This document shows positions 44,291 through 52,342 of a DNA stretch of 64,000 bases, in pieces. Where the stretch lies: contig CAWKMN010000004.1 in assembly GCA_963850765.1 (NCBI GenBank), forward strand, positions 1 through 64,000, given 5' to 3'. Each line of letters starts with the position of its first letter. Positions within the stretch are counted from its first letter, which is position 1. The position numbers and the translations under genes are program-made. This stretch comes from CAWKMN01 sp963850765 (GTDB lineage Bacteria; Chloroflexota; Anaerolineae; Aggregatilineales; Aggregatilineaceae). The notes under the pieces are model-generated. The model was given only the letters and a program-made list of their open reading frames with translations, made no database searches and was not told where the DNA came from.

Positions 44291-45151
44291 CTAACACGTC
44301 GGATACCCCCGGTTCTCGAACGTGAGCGGGTCCACTTCCACATCATTGATACGGATCTCGTAGTGGACATGCGGGCCGGTGCTGTTGCCGGTGCTGCCGC
44401 TCAGCCCGATCACGCTGCCCCGCGTGACCGGCTGGCCTGTCTCCACGTTAAAATCGGTCAGGTGCCCGTAATAAGTGATGAAGATCCCGCTCTGGACGAT
44501 GATCAGGTTCCCATAACCGTCGGTGCGCCACCCGGCGAACATAACCACCCCGCTGTGCGTGGCGACCACGCCCGTACCGAGCGGGATGCCGAGATCGATC
44601 CCCCGGTGATACCACTGATAGTACTGCGTCAGGCTGCCCGTCACCGGCCAACCGGCCGGCGCACAGTTGTCGGTCCGGTTGACGGCCGGCGTGAACGTGG
44701 GTGGGATGTTGGCTGCCATGTCGGCATTCATGCCGGGCGGCAGCGATCCTTCAGGAAGTGGCAGCGGGAAACTCGTGGACGTGGGCAGCGGCGAGACGGC
44801 GGGCGTCGGCGTGGGGGGCGGCAGCTTGAACTGCGAATCGCCCGTACTTGGCAGGTAGACTCCGATTGGCGGCACACCCACCGCTACCACGCGCAGCGGG
44901 TCGGGCGGATCAAATCCGTTCAGCGATTCCAGCGCGGGGATCAGCGCCGGATCGACCGCCGCGTAGGACGTATTGGGCACGCCGTATTCATCCACCCCGA
45001 CCGTAAAATCCACCGGGCGCTGTTCGCGGCCCTCGCGGAAGCTGGCGCGCGTGCCGACCAGCCGCACCACAACAAACGTGATGGCGCTGAGCGTGAGCAC
45101 CAGCGCAATCAGCCGGAGTTGGCGGTTCCATTGTGGGCGGGCTTCCATCAT
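44291..45151 (-). CDS. Membrane-anchored M23 peptidase
   Basis: The 286-residue protein has an N-terminal membrane helix (LRLIALVLTLSAITFVVVRL, residues ~12-31), a linker rich in Pro/Thr, and a C-terminal LytM domain: HRGIDLGIPLGT (metal His/Asp), GYGNLIIVQSGIFITYYGHL and TGPHVHYEIRI (metal His-x-His). Such enzymes cut peptide cross-links or bridges in peptidoglycan, outside the membrane. The end IRINDVEVDPLTFENRGYPT recurs as a fragment at 63079-63189. A DNCAPAGWPVTGSLTQYYQW block precedes the catalytic domain. Two adjacent ATGs (45151 and 45148) are possible. Confidence 0.85.
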   Translation of the reverse strand: MMEARPQWNRQLRLIALVLTLSAITFVVVRLVGTRASFREGREQRPVDFTVGVDEYGVPNTSYAAVDPALIPALESLNGFDPPDPLRVVAVGVPPIGVYLPSTGDSQFKLPPPTPTPAVSPLPTSTSFPLPLPEGSLPPGMNADMAANIPPTFTPAVNRTDNCAPAGWPVTGSLTQYYQWYHRGIDLGIPLGTGVVATHSGVVMFAGWRTDGYGNLIIVQSGIFITYYGHLTDFNVETGQPVTRGSVIGLSGSTGNSTGPHVHYEIRINDVEVDPLTFENRGYPTC

Positions 45152-45240
45152 GTTGGGCGAGTCATGAGTTCAGACCAATCGGATGCACAGTGAATTGTAT
45201 CACGAAAGCGCATGGCTGGTTTGTGTGCCCGCCCGCGCCG

Positions 45241-46590
45241 TCACACGCCGATGATCAGCCGCGCCATGCTGAAGTAAATAAACAGGCCGGTCGCATCGAC
45301 CAGCGTGCTCATCACCGGCCCGGATACGATCGTGGGATCGATCTTCAGCCGGGTGGCGATCAGCGGCAGCAGCGAGCCGAGCGCGTTCGCCCACACGACG
45401 ATCGTCAGGATCGCCAGTGCCACGGTGATCGACAGCTCGCGTGACGATCCCCACAGCTCGGCGCGCGCAAAGGCGAATACCGCCATGCCCAATCCGAGCA
45501 TCAGCCCAATCCGCAGTTCGTGCCATAACGCGTGCAGCGCGTCCGACCAGTCGATCTCACCGATCGCGAGCGAACGGATGATCGTGCTGGTCGTCTGCGA
45601 ACCGGCATTCCCGCCCGTGCCGATCAGCAGCGGGATAAAAAAGGTCAGCGCGACCGCCAATTCCAGCTCAGCCTCAAAAAACCGCAGCACGCTGCCCGTC
45701 AGGCTCTCGGTGAGGAACAGCAGCAGCAGCCAGTTGATGCGTTTGCGCGTGACCAGCAGCACACTGCTTTCGAGATAGGAGCGGCCGAGGGGCTGCGCGC
45801 CGCCGAGCCGGTGGATGTCCTCGGTGGCCTCTTCGACCAGCACATCCATCACGTCGTCAATCGTCACCACGCCGAGCAGTTTGCGGTCGGTGTCGATCAC
45901 CGGCAGCGCCAACAGGTCATAGTGGGACATCAGCCGGGCGCATTCTTCCTGGTCCACCCCGGCCTCGACAAAGATCACGGTCGTGTCCATGATGTCCGCG
46001 ATCACCGTGTTGGGGCTGGCGATGATCAATTGGCGCAGGCTGACGACCCCGCTCAACCGGGCCTGCGCGTCCACGACAAACAGGTAGGTGATATGGTCGG
46101 TCGCGGGGTTCCAGGTGCGGATCGCTTGCAGCGCCTCCGCGGCCGTCATCCGCCGCCGCAGCGCCAGGAACTCGGACGTCATCAGGCCGCCGGCGGTCTC
46201 ATCCGGGTGCAGCAGCAGGGGGCGAACCTCGTCGGGATCCTCCAGACCTGCCAGCACGCTGTGTGCCTGTTCGGGCGTGATGTCGCCCAGCAGATCGGCG
46301 GCCTCGTCCGGCTCCATCTCGTCCACGATGCGTACCAGCGTATCGGTCGACAGGCTGGCGGCAAGCTCGGCGGCGTCCTGATCGTCCAGGCGTTCCAGGA
46401 TGTCGGCGGAGTCGGTGGGGTCGAGTTCGGGCAGCAGCGCGATCTGGTCTTCGTCCGGCAGTTCCGCGAAAACCTCGGCCTGATCGTGCGGGCGCAGGTT
46501 TTCGATGATGGTCGAGGCGGTGATCAGGTCATCGCGCTCTAACGCGGCGCGCAGACGCGCCAGGATGTCATCGAGGGTAGGGGTTTCCAT
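45241..46590 (-). CDS. mgtE: Magnesium transporter MgtE
   Basis: The 449-residue protein has the full MgtE order. The N domain runs to about residue 130 (DQIALLPELDPTDSADILER). Two CBS domains follow (VVSLRQLIIASPNTVIADIM and LLGVVTIDDVMDVLVEEATE). Five membrane helices follow, beginning WLLLLFLTESLTGSVLRFFE, with IGTGGNAGSQTTSTIIRSLA as the pore signature. MgtE is a Mg2+ channel gated by the cytosolic N and CBS domains when Mg2+ is plentiful. The ATG at 46590 has GGAGG six bases upstream; this ribosome binding site lies inside a perfect hairpin (see the leader). Confidence 0.9.
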   Translation of the reverse strand: METPTLDDILARLRAALERDDLITASTIIENLRPHDQAEVFAELPDEDQIALLPELDPTDSADILERLDDQDAAELAASLSTDTLVRIVDEMEPDEAADLLGDITPEQAHSVLAGLEDPDEVRPLLLHPDETAGGLMTSEFLALRRRMTAAEALQAIRTWNPATDHITYLFVVDAQARLSGVVSLRQLIIASPNTVIADIMDTTVIFVEAGVDQEECARLMSHYDLLALPVIDTDRKLLGVVTIDDVMDVLVEEATEDIHRLGGAQPLGRSYLESSVLLVTRKRINWLLLLFLTESLTGSVLRFFEAELELAVALTFFIPLLIGTGGNAGSQTTSTIIRSLAIGEIDWSDALHALWHELRIGLMLGLGMAVFAFARAELWGSSRELSITVALAILTIVVWANALGSLLPLIATRLKIDPTIVSGPVMSTLVDATGLFIYFSMARLIIGV

Positions 46591-46592
46591 AA

Positions 46593-46927
46593 TGGACCTC
46601 CAAAGCACACAACTGGCTCCCGGAGGTCCAGGGAGCAGGTCAGAACAGACGCCGCGCGGAGGACTGCCGAGAGAGGCTAACGATTCGGTCTATTCGGTTG
46701 TGGACCTTCGATTCCTGGGTCAGACGCCCAGGGTTAGGTAAGGGATATTCGTCGTTCATCTCGGTTTCGAAAACTCATTGAGCACATATGGCTGAGCTGG
46801 GCATTTGCCAGGGCTAAAAGGTAGCCAGAGCCACAAAATCATTGTCCGCCGGATCCGGCTCGGTGTCAACGGCGAAATTGCTGTTTGCCCTGCCCTGGAC
46901 TACACTCGCCCATGAGGAGAATCGACC
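46593..46927 (-). promoter_or_regulatory. mgtE leader with ribosome-binding-site hairpin and a competing pairing
   Basis: On the minus strand TGGACCTCC (46630-46622) pairs perfectly with GGAGGTCCA (46601-46593), a 9-bp stem with a 20-base loop. The 3' arm contains the GGAGG ribosome binding site of mgtE. Further upstream AGGTCCA (46707-46701) repeats the 3' arm and could pair with the anti-binding-site arm instead, freeing the site. A CCTGGG...CCCAGG hairpin lies just above. This is the layout of a translational switch. I could not recognise the M-box or another known Mg2+ aptamer. The remaining bases up to 46927 hold nothing else that I can support. Confidence 0.55.
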
Positions 46928-47954
46928 ATGAGCCGGTTGAAGCGATTCCTGTCCGCACAACGTCCCGATTGGGCAGAGCACGGCCATGCGGTGCAGCGTT
47001 ATACCCGCGGGCAGCCGGGCGGCCGTCACCACCGGATTGTGCGGGTGATGGCGATCTGCGGCGCGGCGCTGGCCCTGCTGCTGATGGGTGTGCTCGCGCG
47101 AATGGTCGATGCCCCCCTGTCGCGGAATGAGGCGCACCTGTACACTTTCTACGCGGTGCTGTATTTCCCGCTGCTGCTGATCCAGTTCCTGGCGCTGATG
47201 GTGGCGATTCAGATCGCGTTCGGCGCGATTGTCGTCGAACAGCAGCGCGGCACCTGGGAGACGTTTAAGATCACCAGCCACGGGGCGGAGCTGTTTGTCC
47301 GCGCGCGGTGGCGATCCATCCTCGACCAGCTGCGAATCGCGCTCACCCTGGTGATCGGGGCGCGGCTGATTTTCGCCGTGTTCATGTTGGTGGATGTGAC
47401 TCGCGAGCACGGCACCTACCTGGACCTGTACCGCTCGGGCATCACGCCCGCTGTGCCGCTCGAAGGGGCCGTGCTGCTGCTGGCGGCGCTGATCACGGCG
47501 GCGCTGCTGCAATTTCCCGTGCTGTTGGGACTTAACGCGGCGATCGGTCTGCTGATCGCGGGCGATGGTTCAGCACCGGACGGCGCTGCTGGCGGCGCGC
47601 CTGGCCGCGCTGGTCGTACAGATCGCGATCTTTGCCGTGGCGATGATCGCGGGCGGTCGGGCGCTCGGTGACGATCCCTCGTCCGCGCCGCCGTCCAACG
47701 CCGTGCAGTGGCTGAGCCTGCTGCTGATGGGCACGCTGGGCGATCAGGGCTTGCGCTTCATGGATCTGGAAACCACGCTGCGCACGTGGCCGGATGTCGA
47801 TTACGCGGTGCTGCTCGGCGGGGCGCTGCTGCTGGCGGTGATTCTCGAAATGCTGCTCATTCGGGGCGTGCTGGCATGGGCGGCGCGGCGCGCGTCCCGC
47901 CCGCTGCAGGGAATGAGCCGGGGCAATTTTGGCATGTGGGGCATTGAACGGTAA
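46928..47954 (+). CDS. Polytopic membrane protein, unknown function (one frame break)
   Basis: The first frame (46928 to about 47560) starts with MSRLKRFLSAQRPDWAEHGH and has three membrane helices, including AICGAALALLLMGVLARMV and VLYFPLLLIQFLALMVAIQI, and a motif EQQRGTWETFKITSHGAEL that looks like the coupling region of an ABC-2 permease. The second frame continues as ARLAALVVQIAIFAVAMIAG and ends GNFGMWGIER with two more helices. Joining both gives about 342 residues. No ATPase is adjacent. GAGGAG precedes the ATG. Confidence 0.6.
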
Positions 47955-48000
47955 TGTAATGGCGCTAATCTGTGAGACAGGCGGAATCTATCCAACTCTG

Positions 48001-48210
48001 ATGAACGAACAACCCCAATCCTCTCCGACGCCGCGCGAAACGTGGGTCATCCGGCTCGCGCTGGCCGTATTTGTCGTTTTTGCTGCGTTTGGCGTGTACG
48101 TGCTGTTTTATCCCACCGACCAACTGACGGATATTTTTGGCGTGCTGCTGCTGGTGACGCTCGTCCTGGGCGTGATCGTGGGACTCGTCACAGCCTTTAC
48201 AGAGAGATGA
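48001..48210 (+). CDS. Small two-helix membrane protein
   Basis: A 69-residue protein with two helices (LALAVFVVFAAFGVYVLF and IFGVLLLVTLVLGVIVGLV) joined by a short YPTDQLTD loop. It begins 46 bases after the preceding membrane protein gene and may be co-transcribed with it. Both ends are polar. The ATG at 48001 is preferred over upstream in-frame codons that would precede the membrane segment with a non-matching tail. Function unknown. Confidence 0.55.
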   Translation: MNEQPQSSPTPRETWVIRLALAVFVVFAAFGVYVLFYPTDQLTDIFGVLLLVTLVLGVIVGLVTAFTER

Positions 48211-48350
48211 ACCGCAGAGACGCAGAGGACACAGAGAGAAAGAAGATAAGAGGAGGATTCCCAGCGTGCCAATAGAATTCTGATTGGCGCAAATTCCCTC
48301 CCCGTCTTTCTGAAGAAATCTCCGCGTTCTCTGCGTCTCTGCGGTTCGCT
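48206..48350. repeat. CACAGAG-type inverted repeat
   Basis: AACCGCAGAGACGCAGAGGA (48210 on) and TTCTCTGCGTCTCTGCGGTT (48327 on) are complementary arms enclosing ~100 bases. It separates two convergent genes. Confidence 0.65.
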
Positions 48351-48351
48351 C

Positions 48352-49188
48352 TTAGCCCTTTCGCGCCGTGACCCGGAACAGCGCCGGCTGCCAGATCAGC
48401 GAGCCGTCGGGCTGCGCGGCATCGGCTAAACGGGCGCGGGCACCCGCATAAAACGCGGCGCGGCTGGTGTCGTCCATCGCGCGCACTTCCTCGAAGCGAT
48501 AGGTCCAGGCCAGTTTGAAGGTGAGATACTGCTCGGTCGTCGCCAGCCGGATCGTTACCGGCGCGCTTTCGGTCGCGTCCTCGACCTCAAAGCCCAGATC
48601 TGTCAGCCGTTCGGTGTAATCATCCACATCCTGAAGCTGATCGCGCCAGCGGGCCGGGTGCGCGTCCATCCATTCACGCAGCGCCGCCACGCGCGGGCCG
48701 GGATCGTCGGCGGTGTGTTCGTTCAGCAGCTCTTCAATATCCCGGTCGTAGGGAGCCGTCGGTCCCCACTCTTGCAGCACGAGCCGCCCGCCCGGCGCGA
48801 TCACCCGGCGCAGCGCGCGCAAGCTGTGGTCAGGATCGGTCGCGTTCAGCCCGAACGATGACACGACCAGCGAAAAGCAGCCCGTGCCAAACGGCAGGCG
48901 GTTCATGTCCGCGCGAAGAAAATGCACATTAGTAGGGGTCGGATGCTCGAGGGCATAGGTCAGGGAGCGGGGCGAAATATCGACCCCGCACACGGATCGG
49001 ACGTATGGCGCAATCATCCGGGCGGCTAATCCCGTGCCGGTGCCCACGTCGAGCGCGCGGTCGCGGCGCTGCGGCGCGGCATACGCCACAAAATCGGCCG
49101 CCAGCGGGGCCAATACAGGTTCGATTACCCGCGTGTAGCGGTCCGCCAATTCATCGAACAGGTATTGAATCAGCGCCAGATGGTCCAC
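48352..49188 (-). CDS. SAM-dependent class I methyltransferase
   Basis: The 278-residue protein has a Rossmann-type core: ALDVGTGTGLAARMI (motif I, residues ~44-58), VCGVDISPRSL, ADMNRLPFGTGCFSLVVSSF (motif IV region) and LRRVIAPGGRLVLQEWGPT. It resembles UbiE/Methyltransf_11-type enzymes; the substrate is not clear. The C-terminal ~100 residues are specific and include the YRFEEVRAMDDTSRAAFYAG stretch. The start codon is GTG at 49188. It converges on the small membrane protein gene, with a repeat element in between. Confidence 0.75.
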   Translation of the reverse strand: MDHLALIQYLFDELADRYTRVIEPVLAPLAADFVAYAAPQRRDRALDVGTGTGLAARMIAPYVRSVCGVDISPRSLTYALEHPTPTNVHFLRADMNRLPFGTGCFSLVVSSFGLNATDPDHSLRALRRVIAPGGRLVLQEWGPTAPYDRDIEELLNEHTADDPGPRVAALREWMDAHPARWRDQLQDVDDYTERLTDLGFEVEDATESAPVTIRLATTEQYLTFKLAWTYRFEEVRAMDDTSRAAFYAGARARLADAAQPDGSLIWQPALFRVTARKG

Positions 49189-49199
49189 ACGAACTCTCC

Positions 49200-49375
49200 C
49201 AGTCTACCTCACCCCTAAATCCCCTCTCCACGCGCGGAGAGGGGACTTGCCTTGTGCGCCGATTCCCCCTCCCCGTGAGGTCAGGGAGGGAGGTAAACCC
49301 CGATCAGCGCGCGGACATCGTTGTTCCGTTCACCGACAAACCCTGTATAGGTTGAAACCGGGATCAGGGAGGGGT
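49200..49375. repeat. CTCACCCCTAAATCCCCTCT element
   Basis: CCTCTCCACGCGCGGAGAGG is the central hairpin (49222 on), followed by CCCCCTCCCCGTGAGGTCAG. Same broad family as the other CTCTCC elements. No gene. Confidence 0.5.
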
Positions 49376-49377
49376 AA

Positions 49378-50598
49378 TCACCGCCCGCCGTTGGCACGGC
49401 CGTTGGCGCGCTTCCAGCCTTCCGCCGTCTCATCGATCAGGTAATCGACCACCGCGCACAGCGCCTCACAGTCCGATGCGCCGCCCGCCCGTGCCGCGTA
49501 ATACGTTCTGAGCTGGCGATCGGCGCTGGTGCCGCGATCCAGAATCGTCTGGATGTACTCGATCTCCTGCCGCGAGTCGAGTTCGTCCACCACGTCATCC
49601 ACGATGTTGAGCAGTTCCAGCATCAGCGCGCGGGCGGGCACCTCGGCCTCGATGCCAAAGTCGATCAGCTTGCCGTCGATCCCATAGCGCACGGCGCGCC
49701 ACTTGTTTTCCTGGATGAACATGCCCCGGTAGATCCGCCACGAGAGATTCTGGTTGCGCAGCCGGATCAGCTTGGCGGTGAGCGCCTGGATCAAGGCGGC
49801 GATGGCGATCGCCTCGTCGATATGCGAGCACATGTCGCAGATCCGCACTTCGAGCGTACCCAGGTTGGGGTGGGGGCGTGCATCCCACCAGATTTTCGTC
49901 GGATCGCCGGTTCCTTCTTTTTCCCCGCCCTCTTTGAGCGTATCATCCCGGCGGCCCAATGATCCAACCCGGCCCATCAGATTGACATAATGCAGATACT
50001 CGGAATAGCTGTAGAACTGCGGCGGGATGCCCGAGCGCGGCATATTCTCGAACACGAGGCTGCGGTAGCTCTTGAGGCCGGTATCGCGTCCATGCCAGAA
50101 CGGAGAGGACGTGGACAGCGCCAGAATGTGCGGCAGAAAATAGCGCAACTGGTTGAGAATATCGATCGTCAGTGCGTAGGCTTCGGACGTCTTGCCGAAC
50201 CCAAGATGCACGTGCATCCCGAAGATCAGCAGCCGCCGGGCCGCGTCTTTCATCTCCGCTGCGAGATCGTCATAGCGCGCGCCCTCGCTGATTGCCTGGG
50301 CCTGCCAGCGCGAAAACGGGTGGGTACCGGCGGCGGCGATCTTTTTGCCGGACTGTTCGGCCACCTCGGTGACGGTGCGGCGCAGCCGGACCAGCTCATC
50401 GCGGGCCTCATGGATGTCGCGGCAGATATTGCTGCCCACTTCGATCTGCGACTGCATGAATTCCTGCTTGAGCTGGTTGCCCAGCACGACGCGCCCCAAA
50501 CCCATCATCTCCTGCACATAGGAGGTCAGTTCGCGCGTCTGTGGGTCGATGATCTGGTACTCTTCTTCAATGCCGATGGTCAGTGGCGCACTGGGCAT
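49378..50598 (-). CDS. GCS2-family carboxylate-amine ligase (YbdK-like)
   Basis: The 406-residue protein opens LTIGIEEEYQIIDPQTRELT, the GCS2 N-terminal Glu-rich motif. IEVGSNICRDIHEARDELVR, GTHPFSRW and FGMHVHLGFG follow, then PFWHGRDTGLKSYRS and a central RPHPNLGTLEVRICDMCSHI. These are glutamate-cysteine ligase type 2 signatures. Family members form gamma-glutamyl amides with ATP; YbdK-like proteins are weak gamma-glutamylcysteine synthetases and many have unknown substrates. No gshB-like gene is nearby. The ATG at 50598 follows GGAG. Confidence 0.85.
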   Translation of the reverse strand: MPSAPLTIGIEEEYQIIDPQTRELTSYVQEMMGLGRVVLGNQLKQEFMQSQIEVGSNICRDIHEARDELVRLRRTVTEVAEQSGKKIAAAGTHPFSRWQAQAISEGARYDDLAAEMKDAARRLLIFGMHVHLGFGKTSEAYALTIDILNQLRYFLPHILALSTSSPFWHGRDTGLKSYRSLVFENMPRSGIPPQFYSYSEYLHYVNLMGRVGSLGRRDDTLKEGGEKEGTGDPTKIWWDARPHPNLGTLEVRICDMCSHIDEAIAIAALIQALTAKLIRLRNQNLSWRIYRGMFIQENKWRAVRYGIDGKLIDFGIEAEVPARALMLELLNIVDDVVDELDSRQEIEYIQTILDRGTSADRQLRTYYAARAGGASDCEALCAVVDYLIDETAEGWKRANGRANGGR

Positions 50599-50803
50599 GA
50601 GGTTTTCTCCGCCGGGCTGGTGATTCGTCTTCCCTATACTACCCGCCCGGCCGAACGGCGTAAAGGCGCACTTTGGACCAAAGCGGCGAGAACAGGCTGG
50701 GATATTCGTCCTGAAGATGTTTTAATATAGGGGATAAGGTTCGCACAAAAAAACAAAAACATGTTATCCTAGTACCAGTGACTGAACAACGCGAGGCAGG
50801 CCG

Positions 50804-51469
50804 ATGGTGTATAAAGTGGTGGTGATCGAAGACGAACCTCAAGTTGCCGAACTGCTCGGATTGATCCTGCGGCACGCTGAGATCGAAGTCTTCACCGCGC
50901 TGGATGGCAAAAGCGGACTCACGATGATCCGGGAGATGCTTCCTCACCTGATCCTTCTGGATATTATGATGCCGCAGATGAACGGCTGGGATGTGTTCAC
51001 CGCGGTACGTTCGGACCCGGCGCTTAAACAAATCCCGATTATTATCGAATCCGTGCTGCCCGAGCGCCCTGAGCGCAAGGTAGATTTTGCCAACAGCGAC
51101 ATCGATTATTATTTCACCAAGCCGTTTGACACCATGCGGCTGCGGCGCGAAGTGGCCCGCATGCTCGGCCGCGACCAGCTCTGGCCGCCGCCCAAGCCAC
51201 GTCCGGCCCGCTCTCCTCTGCCCATCCGTGCGACCGGCGAAATCCTCATCGAGCCGGAGCAGAAGCCCGCGACCCCGCCCACGGCTGCCGACAGCCAGCC
51301 ACCCGCCGAGACCAAACCGGCTCAGCCTGGCCCCGACGGAACGCGTGCCGATACCCCGGCTCCGTCCGCACCCGATCGCCCTCTGCTCGCCGCGAAAACG
51401 GTGCCGGATACGGACAAAACACGCGTCACTCCCACCCAGGGCAGCATGAATTCTGACGCTGTGTTATAA
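50804..51469 (+). CDS. Response regulator, receiver domain with Pro-rich tail
   Basis: The 221-residue protein has a CheY-like receiver over residues ~4-118. IEDEP holds the acidic pair, LLDIMMPQMNG the phospho-acceptor Asp (~52), and DYYFTKPFD the Lys (~107). The ~100-residue tail is Pro/Ala/Thr-rich (ATPPTAADSQPPAETKPAQP-like) with no DNA-binding or enzymatic output domain. It may work through protein contact, or the tail may be a linker to a missing partner. The cognate histidine kinase is not in the window. GAGG precedes the ATG. Confidence 0.8.
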   Translation: MVYKVVVIEDEPQVAELLGLILRHAEIEVFTALDGKSGLTMIREMLPHLILLDIMMPQMNGWDVFTAVRSDPALKQIPIIIESVLPERPERKVDFANSDIDYYFTKPFDTMRLRREVARMLGRDQLWPPPKPRPARSPLPIRATGEILIEPEQKPATPPTAADSQPPAETKPAQPGPDGTRADTPAPSAPDRPLLAAKTVPDTDKTRVTPTQGSMNSDAVL

Positions 51470-51580
51470 ATTAGCACACGAGCAACCTGGCAGTCCGCAA
51501 GCTGCGTGTTCAGCGCAGAAAAGTAAGGATGCGGGAATACCCTCACCGCGCGCTGTGGCGCGTCTTTTGAAGGACGATTG

Positions 51581-52270
51581 ATGAGTCTTATGAATTCGCC
51601 TGCCGGCCCGCAGTTACGCCCGATCAGGATAGATGCCGAGCATTTTTCGATTCGCTTTCTGGTGCCGGTGCTGAGCATCGTGCTGGTGATCCTGCTGCAC
51701 CTGCTCGGTACCGCGATTCTGGACGGCCTGATGGAGGGCGGCGAGAATCCGTCGTGCATCATGCTGCCGATCGATCTGGTGGCGCTGGTGGGGTTCGGCT
51801 TCGGGCTGGAACGCCTGCTCAAACGGGTGATGCCCAGCCGGCGCTCAGCCGCCCTCGGTGATCGGGAGTTGATCGTGACCGACGCCCGCGCCAACCCGCC
51901 CATCGTGACCCGACTTGACTGGGATAAGGCGGTGAACGTCAAGGCGTGGCGCTTTACGGTAAGCCGCCGCACGCGCGTCCCGAAAGGATGGTACTGCATG
52001 GCCGTCCACCTGCTGCAAGATGAGCAGGAAGCCATTTTTTACACGTTTATGCCGCCGCCCGAAGCCGAGGCATCGATCGGTTACACGAACTTTGTACGCT
52101 TGCGTCCGCGCAAAGAGACGCAGTCCAACAGCGATCTCACCGCCGCCGCCGAGCAGCGCCGCCTGCTCCGCCTGGAGGACGCGCGCTGGAGCGATGGGGC
52201 CGAGATCACGCGGGAGGATTTCAGAGCGCTGCTGGCCGTCTTGCAGCGCTGGGTGCCGGGATGGCGATAA
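51581..52270 (+). CDS. Two-TM protein with a soluble C-terminal domain, function unknown
   Basis: The 229-residue protein has two helices (FLVPVLSIVLVILLHLLG and CIMLPIDLVALVGFGFGL) followed by a ~140-residue soluble domain with LIVTDARANPPIVTRLDWDK and GWYCMAVHLLQDEQEAIFYT. The C terminus RWSDGAEITREDFRALLAVL resembles a DNA- or protein-contact helix, but I do not recognise a family. It follows the response regulator by 110 bases and precedes the secreted proteins. GAAGGA precedes the ATG at 51581. Confidence 0.55.
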   Translation: MSLMNSPAGPQLRPIRIDAEHFSIRFLVPVLSIVLVILLHLLGTAILDGLMEGGENPSCIMLPIDLVALVGFGFGLERLLKRVMPSRRSAALGDRELIVTDARANPPIVTRLDWDKAVNVKAWRFTVSRRTRVPKGWYCMAVHLLQDEQEAIFYTFMPPPEAEASIGYTNFVRLRPRKETQSNSDLTAAAEQRRLLRLEDARWSDGAEITREDFRALLAVLQRWVPGWR

Positions 52271-52342
52271 TTGCTTTTTGTGAACCTGGGCAGCGCGATG
52301 TCTGCCCCCTATGATTAGAACCGCTTATTGAAGGAGGCTTTC

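Noticed and set aside
46591..46760. An M-box or other known Mg2+ riboswitch in front of mgtE
   Set aside because: I could not match the conserved M-box bases. Only the ribosome-binding-site hairpin is supported.
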